Below are positions 8,253 through 15,836 of a stretch of DNA of 19,941 bases, one piece after another; within the stretch, counting starts at the first letter, position 1; each line of letters starts with the position of its first letter. The stretch covers positions 1 to 19,941 of the forward strand of contig QNDP01000003.1 of assembly GCA_003645975.1 (NCBI GenBank), written 5' to 3'. Both the position numbers and the translations under genes were made by a program. The notes under the pieces are model-generated. The model had not been told where the DNA came from. It did no database searches and saw only the letters and a list, made by a program, of their open reading frames with translations. The stretch comes from Candidatus Hydrothermota bacterium (GTDB lineage Bacteria > Hydrothermota > Hydrothermia > B15-G9).

Positions 8253-9386
8253 TTATCTGTAAAGCAGGAACTCCTCGATCGTGGCCGCATAATCGTCTGA
8301 CACCCAGTTCGACTCAAAGAATTCGTCCAATCGGCCGTCATCCAATGCAGTTCGGAGCCTGTCAGTCCCAGCAAGTTTGTCTATGAAAAAGGAATCGTTG
8401 AATTTCCGCCATTGGAATCTCTCAGGCCACAATTCCTTGATGGTCGATAGGATGCGCAGTCCGATTTCCACAGCACGGTATTGATATGGATCTATGACGA
8501 ATATCTCGACACCTTCACAGACCTCATCTTTGTATTTCGATGCCGATGGTTTAAAGACCGCCGGCAGGAAGCGAACGGCGTCCAAACGCAATCCGTTCAG
8601 GGTATCCGACAGTTTGAATCCGTCGATCCAAGGCGCCCCGATTAGGTGGAAAGGCCTTGCCGTCCCGCGTCCCTCCGATATGTTCGTCCCTTCAAAAAAG
8701 CCTGTTCCACAATAGACCAGAGCCGTCTGAGGTGTCGGAATGGCCGGCGAAGGCGGAACCCAGACCATCTTGGTGTCCCAAAACATCCTGTCCCGTTCCC
8801 ACCCGTCCATAGGGACGACTTTCACCATGTCCCTGACTCCCAACTCGTCGGCATAGAAAAGTGCGATCTCTCCGACTGTAAGTCCATGTCTCACAGGCAG
8901 ATTTGCGGCACATACGAATGAGAAAAATCGAGGTTCAGGAAGCCATCCCTCGACAAAATGGCCGATCGGGTTCGGCCTGTCGGCGACCCAGAGTTCAAAA
9001 TCGAACTTCGGAATGGCCTCCACGAATCTCTTCAGTGTGGAAATGTAGGTGTAGAACCTCGCCCCGACATCTTGGATATCGAAAACGACTATATCGAGTT
9101 CAGCCGTTCTGGTAAGTGCGGACTCTATGTGGGGATATGTCGGGACAATCGGGATGCCCGTGACCCTATCGGAATCCTCTCTGACCTTTTCGCCGTCCAT
9201 AAACGACGCATAAAGTCCATGTTCCGGTGAAAAAATGAGGTCAAGCCGAACGCCCGCCTTGAGCAACGCATCTATGTTCCGTTCGAGTCGGCTCGTTACA
9301 CCGCTCCTGTTCGTCAAGATCCCAACCTTTTTGTCCTTAAGGACTTGCGCCGAATCAACGAGTTTATCTATACCTAAGCGAACCAT
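8253..9386 (-). CDS. DUF1343 / NamZ-type exo-beta-N-acetylmuramidase
   Basis: The 377-residue protein shows the full set of DUF1343 motifs: GILTNRSGV near residue 22, LIFSPEHGLYA near 50, VFDIQDVGARFYTYISTL near 102, ADRPNPIG, VRHGLTVGEIA, WVPPSPAIPTPQTA near 210 and EGTNISEGRGTARPFHLIGA near 235. The B. subtilis founder NamZ removes N-acetylmuramic acid from the non-reducing ends of peptidoglycan fragments in muropeptide recycling. Many relatives are secreted. Here the start at 9386, 6 nt after TATAAT, gives a protein with no signal peptide, and the longer 9488 start also lacks one. This suggests a cytoplasmic enzyme acting on imported fragments. The gene is monocistronic and divergent from the aminotransferase operon. 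Confidence 0.87.
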   Translation of the reverse strand: MVRLGIDKLVDSAQVLKDKKVGILTNRSGVTSRLERNIDALLKAGVRLDLIFSPEHGLYASFMDGEKVREDSDRVTGIPIVPTYPHIESALTRTAELDIVVFDIQDVGARFYTYISTLKRFVEAIPKFDFELWVADRPNPIGHFVEGWLPEPRFFSFVCAANLPVRHGLTVGEIALFYADELGVRDMVKVVPMDGWERDRMFWDTKMVWVPPSPAIPTPQTALVYCGTGFFEGTNISEGRGTARPFHLIGAPWIDGFKLSDTLNGLRLDAVRFLPAVFKPSASKYKDEVCEGVEIFVIDPYQYRAVEIGLRILSTIKELWPERFQWRKFNDSFFIDKLAGTDRLRTALDDGRLDEFFESNWVSDDYAATIEEFLLYR

Positions 9387-9392
9387 GTCCGA

Positions 9393-9398
9393 ATTATA
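9393..9398 (-). promoter_or_regulatory. -10 box of the NamZ-family gene; leaderless start
   Basis: Perfect TATAAT (9398-9393) with only TCGGAC between it and the ATG at 9386. No Shine-Dalgarno sequence. A TTGACG lies upstream (9425-9420) but at 21 nt, too far for a classical -35. Confidence 0.55.
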
Positions 9399-9504
9399 AC
9401 GGAAGGGTGTGGACAAAACCGTCAAAATGCGGCCGAGACGGTTCAGCAAAGCTTCAAATTTGAGTGGAATAGAACGACGGAAGGTCAAGGCGAAGCTGGA
9501 ATTG

Positions 9505-9533
9505 TTGACATCGATGCTTTAGAGTTTTAGACC
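9505..9533 (+). promoter_or_regulatory. Promoter of the aminotransferase operon
   Basis: A perfect TTGACA (9505-9510) is followed after 17 nt by TAGACC (9528-9533), a -10 like the TAGACT of the glycine-rich gene. A leader of about 30 nt then carries GGAGG at 9559-9563. Confidence 0.5.
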
Positions 9534-9569
9534 CTTAAATAATGAAAAAACAGCAAATGGAGGATGACG

Positions 9570-10670
9570 ATGCAAGTTCCCTTGATAGACCTTGTGAGAC
9601 ACCATGAGCCGTTATTTGCGGAGCTGGAGACCGCTGCGAGCCGCGTAATTCGTTCCGGCAGATACATTTTTGGACAGGAAGTCGAAAAATTTGAGCAAAA
9701 ACTGGCCGAATATCTTGGTGTTAAGCACGCAATAGGCGTTGGGAACGGAACCGACGCCCTTAGATTGGCTTTGGAAGCTTTGAAGATCGGCCCTGGCGAT
9801 GAAGTCATCACGACGCCGTTCACTTTCGTGGCGACTGCCGAAGTCATAGCGCTGGCCGGTGCCAAGCCGGTGTTCGTCGATGTCGAAGACGAGACTTTGA
9901 ACATCGACCCGAATAAAATCGAAGCGGCTGTCACAGAACGGACTAAGGCGATCATGCCTGTGCACCTTTACGGCCAGGCCGCCGATATGGATGCAATAAT
10001 GGAAATTTCTGAAAAACATGGACTTGCTGTTATCGAGGATACGGCTCAAGGGATTGGAGCGTCTTGGAAGGATAAAAAACTCGGAACTATCGGCACGATC
10101 GGCACTTTGAGTTTCTTTCCGACCAAAAACCTGTCGGCTTTGGGCGACGGCGGAGCCGTCATGACCAACGACGACGAACTGGCGCATATACTTCGCACAC
10201 TTAGGGTTCATGGGGCAGAAGGCAAATATTACCACGTCCGTTTGGGTTTCAATTCGAGATTGGATGCCATTCAGGCCGCTTTCCTGAATGTGAAAATCGA
10301 CCACATCGATGAATGGAACGAGAAGAGGCGTTCGATAGCCAAACGATACAACGAGGGGCTGTCCGATGTAGTGCGAACCCCAGTGGAACGACCTGAGAAC
10401 TACCACATATTTCATCAATACACCATTCGGACTGACAGGCGTGATGAACTCCGTGAATACCTCAAGGAGAACGGGATAGCGACTGCCATTCACTATCCTC
10501 GTCCGCTCCATTTACAGCCTGCATTTGCCTATCTTGGCTACAAAGAAGGGGATTTTCCAGTTGCGGAGCGTGCCGCAAAGGAAGTCCTCTCGCTGCCCGT
10601 CTTCCCAGAGATGCGGGATGACGAAATCGATTATGTCATCCAAACAATAAGGAGATTTTTTGGAAAGTGA
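9570..10670 (+). CDS. DegT/DnrJ/EryC1/StrS family sugar aminotransferase
   Basis: The 366-residue PLP enzyme belongs to the family that aminates keto-sugar nucleotides for surface glycans or LPS. Motifs are PLIDLVRHHEPL at the start, SGRYIFGQEVEKFE, GVGNGTDALRLAL near residue 56, D157 in VIEDTAQGIGA, the PLP-binding K186 in SFFPTKNLSALGDGGAV, and IHYPRPLHLQPAF near the C terminus. GGAGG directly abuts an ATG at 9564, so the ATG at 9570, 6 nt away, is the better start. It overlaps the LpxH-like gene by 4 nt, which points to co-translation and an envelope role. Sugar substrate unknown; WbpE- or ArnB-like activity is inference. Confidence 0.9.
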   Translation: MQVPLIDLVRHHEPLFAELETAASRVIRSGRYIFGQEVEKFEQKLAEYLGVKHAIGVGNGTDALRLALEALKIGPGDEVITTPFTFVATAEVIALAGAKPVFVDVEDETLNIDPNKIEAAVTERTKAIMPVHLYGQAADMDAIMEISEKHGLAVIEDTAQGIGASWKDKKLGTIGTIGTLSFFPTKNLSALGDGGAVMTNDDELAHILRTLRVHGAEGKYYHVRLGFNSRLDAIQAAFLNVKIDHIDEWNEKRRSIAKRYNEGLSDVVRTPVERPENYHIFHQYTIRTDRRDELREYLKENGIATAIHYPRPLHLQPAFAYLGYKEGDFPVAERAAKEVLSLPVFPEMRDDEIDYVIQTIRRFFGK

Positions 10671-11413
10671 AGTTCGTAGCCCTGTCCGATGCCCATTTCG
10701 GCTCCGATCTGGGTCGCTTTCCAACAAAAGCACGAGTCCGCATCTTCAACGACTTCCTTGAATTCATAAAACTTCAAGGTTTTGACGAACTTATACTTGT
10801 CGGCGACATCTTTGACTTCTGGTTTGAATACAAGCATGTTATTCCAAAAGAACATTTTGAGGTGCTCGAAGCCCTGCATTCCGCATCCAATCACATCAAA
10901 ATCAGGTTCATAGGCGGAAATCATGACCTCTGGGCAGACGGATTCCTCGAAGAACTCGGCATATCCGTCCACGAAGACCCTTTTGAGATGAATGTTGACG
11001 GCAGGAGAATCCTTTTTGCACACGGAGACAAGTTCAGGAGGACGGATTTGGGCGGTCGTATTGTTCGGTTCATTCTCGGCAATGCGCTCGCCATTTCCAT
11101 GTTCAGACTTGTGCATCCGGACATCGGGATCAGCATAGCGCATTGGGTCTCATCGTCTTCGCGCAAAAGATCGAGCAGAAAAACGGTTCAAGACCCTGTG
11201 CCGGAAAAGGTGGTCGAGCTGCTGAGCAACGGCTACGATCTTGTGGTCTCAGGTCATGTCCATCTCCCTTTCATCCAAAGGGTTGGCAATGGAATCTTCG
11301 CCATAACAGGCGACTGGCTTTACCACTTCACCTATCTCGAATTTGATGACGGCAAGACGGTCAAGATCAAATGGTATCTCGAAGAAAAGGAGCAACGAAT
11401 TGACTTTGAGTAA
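10667..11413 (+). CDS. LpxH-like metallophosphoesterase (UDP-2,3-diacylglucosamine hydrolase family)
   Basis: The 248-residue protein is a calcineurin-like phosphoesterase with the LpxH-type arrangement: D8 and H10 in LSDAHFG, D47 in VGDIFDFWFEY, N85-H86 in GGNHDLW, H119 in FAHGD, and H197 and H199 in SGHVHLP. LpxH removes UMP from UDP-2,3-diacylglucosamine to give lipid X in lipid A synthesis; some relatives of this type have other substrates. The start is GTG at 10667, overlapping the aminotransferase stop (GTGA), with AAGGAG about 12 nt upstream. It is the second gene of a three-gene operon. Together with kdsD it supports an LPS-bearing cell. Confidence 0.83.
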   Translation: MKFVALSDAHFGSDLGRFPTKARVRIFNDFLEFIKLQGFDELILVGDIFDFWFEYKHVIPKEHFEVLEALHSASNHIKIRFIGGNHDLWADGFLEELGISVHEDPFEMNVDGRRILFAHGDKFRRTDLGGRIVRFILGNALAISMFRLVHPDIGISIAHWVSSSSRKRSSRKTVQDPVPEKVVELLSNGYDLVVSGHVHLPFIQRVGNGIFAITGDWLYHFTYLEFDDGKTVKIKWYLEEKEQRIDFE

Positions 11414-11792
11414 CATCGACGAAATCGTTGTCCTTACAGTCAGACAGCCCTACGCTGACCTAATCGTCGATGGCCGAAAAATTTGGGAGATCAGAAGGAA
11501 TTCTGTGAACTATCGTGGGCACATCGTGATAGTCTCAGAGGGAAAAGCCATAGGGCAGGTGAAGATAGTCGATGTCAAAGGCCCGTTCGATGTCGATGAA
11601 TTGTTGAGATACAAGGAATTCCATTTCGCCGATGAGACATTTTTGAGACCTTACAGCAAAGGCCGCAAGCTGTGGGCATGGGTGCTTGCAGATGCAGAAC
11701 GGTTTGATCGACCTGTGGATGTCGAAATCATCTCGGTGTTTGAATCACCTTTGAGGAGGGGGAGACTAATCGTCGGCGGAACAAAAGGTTAA
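11400..11792 (+). CDS. ASCH domain protein (PUA-like RNA-binding fold)
   Basis: The start is TTG at 11400 rather than the ATG at 11343. AAGGAG (11387-11392) lies 7 nt before this TTG, and the next codons (TLSNIDEIVVLTVRQPYADL) enter the conserved domain. The 130-residue protein has LTVRQPYADLIVDGRKIWEI, GHIVIVSEGKAIGQVKIVDV and KLWAWVLADAERF, typical of ASCH domains, which share the PUA-like fold and are thought to bind RNA or modified nucleosides. It overlaps the LpxH-like gene by 14 nt, so translation is probably coupled. Its role beside sugar and lipid A enzymes is unknown. Confidence 0.72.
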   Translation: MTLSNIDEIVVLTVRQPYADLIVDGRKIWEIRRNSVNYRGHIVIVSEGKAIGQVKIVDVKGPFDVDELLRYKEFHFADETFLRPYSKGRKLWAWVLADAERFDRPVDVEIISVFESPLRRGRLIVGGTKG

Positions 11793-11797
11793 CCTTT
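11784..11797. repeat. 14-bp perfect palindrome before dnaN
   Basis: AAAGGTTAACCTTT spans the stop codon of the ASCH gene and lies 56 nt before the dnaN start. Possible operator for the dnaN promoter region; as RNA it would form only a 5-bp stem with a TTAA loop and no U-run. Confidence 0.4.
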
Positions 11798-11853
11798 ATA
11801 GCGAATTCCGCTGTCAATCCATCATAATTGAGTCCAAAACAAGGAGGGTTGTC

Positions 11854-13011
11854 ATGGCTTTGAGTTTTACGGTTGAAGTCAGCGAATTTTTGAAGGCACT
11901 TAAGGGTGCTGCAAAGGCGTTGCCTTCGAGAACTACTTTGCCGATTTTGCAGAACATGTTGTTCAAACTGGACGGAGATGAATTGGAAATAGCCGCCACG
12001 AACCTCGACTTCTCGGTGATCGAAAAAGTCCTCGTCTCGGAACCCGAAGGAGAGGGTTCGTTCACCGTGCCCGGAAAGACCATCCTGAATATCATCTCGA
12101 ACATGACGGAGCCGTTCATCTCGATTGAGAACGAGGGATTTACGACAATCTTGAAAACACCGAAAGGCAACAAATACGAGTTGATGGGCTTAGACCCGCA
12201 GGATTTTCCAAAAATCACACATCCGGAAGGCGGAGATGTCTTTGAGTTCGATACGGAAACCATCATGAAAGGCGTGAACTTGGTGTCGTTCTGCGCTGCC
12301 AAAGACGATTTGCGTGCTTTTTTGACCGGAATTTATTGGCATGTAACCGAAGAGTTTGAGATGCGATTCGTCGCATCGGACTCCCACAGATTGGCGGTTT
12401 ACGGAAAGGTCGGTGAGTTCCCTTCTGGATTTGAAGCTATTGTGCCACCGAAGGTTTTCGACTTCATCAAGGAGCATGAGACCGAAAAGATCACAGTTCA
12501 ATCGACCAAAGAATTGCTCGAATTTAGGACGCCCTATGCGTCTTTGATAACCCGTCTTATTGAAGGGCCTTATCCGAACTACGAGGCCGTTATTCCCGAC
12601 CTTCCGGGCAACGGGGTGCTCCGTGTCAACAGAGATGAACTTTTGACCGCCCTGAAAAGGCTACTCGTCTTCACAACAAGTCCGACATACACAACTATTT
12701 GGCATTTCAAAGAGCGGGAGATCATCGGAAAGGCATCGTCGCCTGAAGCCGGTGAAGGCATGGAACGCCTTCTCGCAGAATACGAAGGACAGGAGATGAC
12801 CGTCGGATTCAATGCCGAATACCTTGCCGAGATCGTCCGAAAGATCGAAAGCTTTGAGGTCGAAATGCATCTATACGACCCCTACAAAGCGGTCTATATC
12901 AAACCCACCGATTCGACCAAAGACGAAAAGATTTTCTATCTGTTGATGCCTGTGAGGATTGCGGAGTCGGAATTTGGGGAAAGCGGGGAGTCCTCTGAGG
13001 AGGAGCATTGA
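11854..13011 (+). CDS. dnaN: DNA polymerase III beta subunit (sliding clamp)
   Basis: The 385-residue protein is the ring-forming clamp that tethers the replicative polymerase. It opens with LSFTVEVSEFLKALKGAAKALPSRTTLPILQNMLF, the standard first-domain motif, here split as FLKALKGAAKAL and SRTTLPILQNML. The middle holds FVASDSHRLAVY near residue 170 and RLIEGPYPNYEAVIP near 235, and the protein ends near YLLMPVRI, the usual C-terminal clamp sequence, with a short acidic tail added. The ATG follows AAGGAGGG. A CATAAT (11823-11828) could be a -10, but no good -35 was found. dnaN usually sits next to dnaA; here it is followed 1 nt later by cinA and no dnaA or origin signal is visible. Confidence 0.97.
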   Translation: MALSFTVEVSEFLKALKGAAKALPSRTTLPILQNMLFKLDGDELEIAATNLDFSVIEKVLVSEPEGEGSFTVPGKTILNIISNMTEPFISIENEGFTTILKTPKGNKYELMGLDPQDFPKITHPEGGDVFEFDTETIMKGVNLVSFCAAKDDLRAFLTGIYWHVTEEFEMRFVASDSHRLAVYGKVGEFPSGFEAIVPPKVFDFIKEHETEKITVQSTKELLEFRTPYASLITRLIEGPYPNYEAVIPDLPGNGVLRVNRDELLTALKRLLVFTTSPTYTTIWHFKEREIIGKASSPEAGEGMERLLAEYEGQEMTVGFNAEYLAEIVRKIESFEVEMHLYDPYKAVYIKPTDSTKDEKIFYLLMPVRIAESEFGESGESSEEEH

Positions 13012-13012
13012 G

Positions 13013-14260
13013 ATGCCTGAAGGGCAGATTAAGGCCGGAGTCCTCGCAATAGGCGACGAACTTCTGGCTGGACTTCGCATAAACACTGACATCGCTTTGA
13101 TCGCCAACTTCCTTGAGAAGTTCGGCATAGAGATAGGAGAGGAGCGCACGGTTAGAGATGAGGACGAGGCGATAAAGTCGGCTGTGGCAGAGTTGAGTGA
13201 ACGATTTCCGCTCGTGATCACCACCGGAGGACTCGGTCCAACACACGATGATCGAACCCGTTATGCGATAGCCGATCTTTTGAGAAAAGAACTCGTCCGC
13301 AAAGAGGAGCTGCTTGAGGGTGTCAAAAAACGGCTGAGAGAGCTTGAAATGCAATACATCCCGGAGATCCACGACAATTATGCCCTCGTGCCGCAGGGGT
13401 TTGAACCCATCCCGAACAAGGCGGGCATAGCGCCGGGATTGTTTTACCATGCTGATGGCAAGACCATCCTGTTACTTCCAGGCCCTCCGCGCGAAGTGAA
13501 AGCAGTTTTGCAAAAGATCGAGCCGAAATTCAAAGAGCTTTTCGGCCAGTCTCTTGTGGTAAAAAAGACGATCAGGACTTTCGGTATCCCGGAGGTGGAC
13601 ATCCAAGATAAACTAAAAGATGTCATGGAGGAGCTGGGACATGTCAGCCTTCTCCCGTCGCCGATCGGTGTCGATGTGGTGTTGAAAGCAAGCGGTAAGA
13701 AAGAGAAAAAAGTTAGAGAAGAAATCGAGAAAAAAGCGGAAACCGTGAAACACATCCTCGGTGAAGATGTCTATGGTGAAGATGACGATACGCTTGAAAA
13801 AGTTGTCGGAGAAATCTTGAGAAGACGAAGACTTAGGATCGGTGTGGCGGAATCGTGCACGGGTGGTCTGGTCTCACACCTGATCACCAATGTGCCCGGC
13901 AGCTCCGACTATTTTTGGGGCAACGTCGTGGCCTACGATAACAAAGTCAAAGAGGAGGTTTTGGGGGTTCCGAGCGAACTTATAGCGCACTTTGGAGCAG
14001 TGTCCGAACCGGTTGCGCTTATGATGGCGGAGGGCATAAGAAAACTTTTGCATGTGGAAGTCGGCATATCGACCACCGGAATAGCGGGGCCAACAGGCGG
14101 CACGCCGAAAAAACCGGTGGGGTTGGTCTATATGGGGATCTCCATCATGGGAAGGACAAAAGTTTTCCACAAGATTTTCAAAGCCGATCGGCTTGGTGTA
14201 AAGGAGCAATCGGCATATACGCTTTTGGATGCTTTGCGTCGTGAACTGTTGAAATGTTGA
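13013..14260 (+). CDS. cinA: CinA family protein (NMN deamidase / competence-damage inducible)
   Basis: The 415-residue protein has the two usual domains. The N-terminal MoaB/MogA-like part, about 1-170, shows GVLAIGDELLAG, NFLEKFGIEI, and VITTGGLGPTHDD near 72, and its second part has LLPGPPREVKAVL; this region is an ADP-ribose pyrophosphatase in some homologues. The C-terminal PncC domain, about 275-415, has GVAESCTGGLVSHLITNVPG, SEPVALMMAEGIR and TTGIAGPTGGTPKKPVG. That domain deamidates nicotinamide mononucleotide in the pyridine nucleotide cycle. ATG at 13013 was chosen over 12959 because it follows GAGGAGGAG and avoids a long overlap with dnaN. It forms an operon with dnaN. Confidence 0.94.
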   Translation: MPEGQIKAGVLAIGDELLAGLRINTDIALIANFLEKFGIEIGEERTVRDEDEAIKSAVAELSERFPLVITTGGLGPTHDDRTRYAIADLLRKELVRKEELLEGVKKRLRELEMQYIPEIHDNYALVPQGFEPIPNKAGIAPGLFYHADGKTILLLPGPPREVKAVLQKIEPKFKELFGQSLVVKKTIRTFGIPEVDIQDKLKDVMEELGHVSLLPSPIGVDVVLKASGKKEKKVREEIEKKAETVKHILGEDVYGEDDDTLEKVVGEILRRRRLRIGVAESCTGGLVSHLITNVPGSSDYFWGNVVAYDNKVKEEVLGVPSELIAHFGAVSEPVALMMAEGIRKLLHVEVGISTTGIAGPTGGTPKKPVGLVYMGISIMGRTKVFHKIFKADRLGVKEQSAYTLLDALRRELLKC

Positions 14261-14290
14261 GAATGTGGACGACACGCCATCGGTGAGCCA

Positions 14291-14884
14291 TCAACGAAGT
14301 GCTGCCCAGATGAGAACGATTTTCCAAACGATGTCGAGGACTTCTTTGAAAATTGCAGTCCTCTTTTTGGGCACTTCGATGATGTCCCTTGAGCGGACTC
14401 CTATCTCTTCCAAACTTTTGCGCTGTTTCATGGCATCCCAAACATCGATCTTCATCTCCTTTCCTTGCCGTATTATCCTGACCCTTTTGATGTCGCCTGA
14501 AGACGTAACACCTCCGCTTTTGCCTATGGCGTCCCAGATGTCGTTGTAAAAATCGACATAGTATTCGCCCGGCCTTTTTACCTCGCCGACTATGTAAATC
14601 CGATAGAGCACGCTGATGTTATACACCGGCCGCAGGAAGTAGTTGGAATAGAGTCTATAAACCGAGTCTTGCAGTTCCTGTCCATCAAGGTTGCCCACTT
14701 TAAGCCGCCCAACGAAAGGGATGAAAACAGTGGTGTCCCCTTCAACAAAGACAGTATCTTGGACGGTATATGTGTAGTGTCCCACATCAGATTTTGACAG
14801 TGCAGTGGGCTGTCGGAACTTGATCACTACAGCATCCCCTGGAAGAAGCGAAAAAAGACAAAAAAACAATAGCGCTAACGACAT
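14291..14884 (-). CDS. SLBB/Poly_export domain polysaccharide export protein
   Basis: The 197-residue protein begins with a hydrophobic export signal (MSLALLFFCLFSLLPGDAV), without a convincing lipobox. A Poly_export-like part follows (about 40-95, FVEGDTTVFIPFVGRLKVGN and a helix with LYSNYFLRP). Then an SLBB domain (about 98-170) has YIVGEVKRPGEYYV, DIWDAIGKSGGVTSSGDIKR and VRIIRQGKE. A last hydrophobic helix (FKEVLDIVWKIVLIWAA) may anchor the C terminus. Related Wza/GfcE proteins form outer-membrane channels for capsule or exopolysaccharide. It is shorter than Wza, having one SLBB unit. No glycosyltransferase, flippase or tyrosine kinase of a capsule locus is next to it. TAAAAT 10 nt before the ATG and the lack of a Shine-Dalgarno sequence fit a near-leaderless mRNA. 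Confidence 0.8.
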   Translation of the reverse strand: MSLALLFFCLFSLLPGDAVVIKFRQPTALSKSDVGHYTYTVQDTVFVEGDTTVFIPFVGRLKVGNLDGQELQDSVYRLYSNYFLRPVYNISVLYRIYIVGEVKRPGEYYVDFYNDIWDAIGKSGGVTSSGDIKRVRIIRQGKEMKIDVWDAMKQRKSLEEIGVRSRDIIEVPKKRTAIFKEVLDIVWKIVLIWAALR

Positions 14885-14894
14885 ATCGGCAATA

Positions 14895-14900
14895 ATTTTA
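14895..14900 (-). promoter_or_regulatory. Possible -10 box of the polysaccharide export gene
   Basis: TAAAAT on the minus strand (14900-14895) lies 10 nt before the ATG at 14884. No clear -35. Confidence 0.35.
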
Positions 14901-14955
14901 AGGTTGAATCCGAAATTTACGCAAAAATGGGGCAGATAACTTCACGAGTCCGCCC

Positions 14956-15348
14956 TTAAATGAGCAGCTCCTCCAATCGCGGCATAAATTTGCGAACAAT
15001 TGTCCTCGTAAACCCAATGTTGGCTTCCTTTGTCTTGGCAGCGACAACCATTATGTAAGAATCTTTGATCAGCCAAGCGAACAAGATTATGGCGTCCATG
15101 CGAATCATAAAGGTCTCCAGATTTCCGGTTACCTCTTCGCCGATGAAGCTGGCTATCCTTTTTATCGACTTCGCCAGCCACGCATAAACGGGTCCTGTGG
15201 TCTCAAGATCGAAATCGGGCAATTGGGAGAAACCGATAACTGGAAACCCCTCTTGGAGTTCGGCTATGCCTGCTCCAAGAAAGCCCGGAATGTTGAGCTG
15301 CATTTCATCGAAAATTTTCTTAAGTTCTTCTATTCTTGCCTGCTGCAT
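14956..15348 (-). CDS. Roadblock/LC7-like protein, paralogue 2
   Basis: The 130-residue protein looks like a roadblock/LC7 fold: an N-terminal helix, IPGFLGAGIAELQEGFPVIG as the first strand pair, a central helix rich in hydrophobics, then EEVTGNLETFMIRMDAII, LIKDSYIMVVAA and a last helix. It aligns over its full length with the upstream gene product: IPG, GF...G.S, G.EV.GN....MI, K..Y. Roadblock proteins often regulate small GTPases such as MglA or take part in polarity and gliding, but no GTPase gene is in view. It starts 15 nt after its paralogue, with GAGGG before the ATG. Family assignment is by fold pattern and may need structural support. Confidence 0.62.
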   Translation of the reverse strand: MQQARIEELKKIFDEMQLNIPGFLGAGIAELQEGFPVIGFSQLPDFDLETTGPVYAWLAKSIKRIASFIGEEVTGNLETFMIRMDAIILFAWLIKDSYIMVVAAKTKEANIGFTRTIVRKFMPRLEELLI

Positions 15349-15363
15349 GGCTTCCCTCTTCTC

Positions 15364-15747
15364 TTATGGCAGGATTGCCTCAAAATCGGGCAGTTTTTTC
15401 TTGACTATGGCTGCTGCAAGCGCTGGAATCGTTTTCTTCTCATCGAGTGCGATCCCGAAGAAGTATTGCTCCTTCAACGGCCAGATCCACAGCATCAGTT
15501 TTTGGAACGCAATCATGACATCATGCACATTTCCAAGCACTTCCTTGCCGCGCATGTCCCTGTATTCGTTGATGACCGAGAGCGCTTCGCGAATTATGGG
15601 CGAGAACTCCTCGTGGTCTATGGAATCGGAAAGGCTATAGCCCGCCAATACGAATCCGGATTCCATTTCGCCGACCACTAAAACGACAGAACCCGGTATT
15701 CGCTTGCCCAACTCCTTCAGATTTTTTCTCAAATCTTCACTTATCAC
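15364..15747 (-). CDS. Roadblock/LC7-like protein, paralogue 1
   Basis: A 127-residue protein with a GTG start at 15747, preceded by GGAGG 9 nt away. The sequence IPGSVVLVVGEMESGFVLAG gives the first beta hairpin. Next come a helix around FSPIIREALSVINEYR, GKEVLGNVHDVMIAFQKLML, LKEQYFFGIALDE and a final helix, the order seen in roadblock/LC7 proteins. It is the first gene of a two-gene operon with its diverged paralogue, suggesting a heterodimer. No catalytic motif is visible. Partner and pathway are unknown. Confidence 0.62.
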   Translation of the reverse strand: MISEDLRKNLKELGKRIPGSVVLVVGEMESGFVLAGYSLSDSIDHEEFSPIIREALSVINEYRDMRGKEVLGNVHDVMIAFQKLMLWIWPLKEQYFFGIALDEKKTIPALAAAIVKKKLPDFEAILP

Positions 15748-15782
15748 AACTTCTTACCTCCTTCCTGTGGTTCTTTTGGTTG

Positions 15783-15812
15783 AGTATAAACTCATAAAAC
15801 CGACTTGTTCAA
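15783..15812 (-). promoter_or_regulatory. Promoter of the roadblock-like pair
   Basis: Minus strand TTGAAC (15812-15807), 18 nt, TATACT (15788-15783). The leader of about 30 nt contains the GGAGG used by the GTG start at 15747. Confidence 0.6.
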
Positions 15813-15836
15813 CCTAAGTTAACACAATTCATTTAC

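Noticed and set aside
9612..10511. Long minus-strand open frame of 299 codons
   Set aside because: It lies fully opposite the aminotransferase gene, whose PLP and family motifs are clear; it has no recognisable domain.
12959..13012. Extra 18 residues at the CinA start
   Set aside because: The ATG at 13013 has a better ribosome site and matches the family start; the longer form would overlap dnaN.
13444..13755. Minus-strand frame rich in serine and phenylalanine
   Set aside because: Antisense of the CinA middle region, which is rich in lysine and glutamate.
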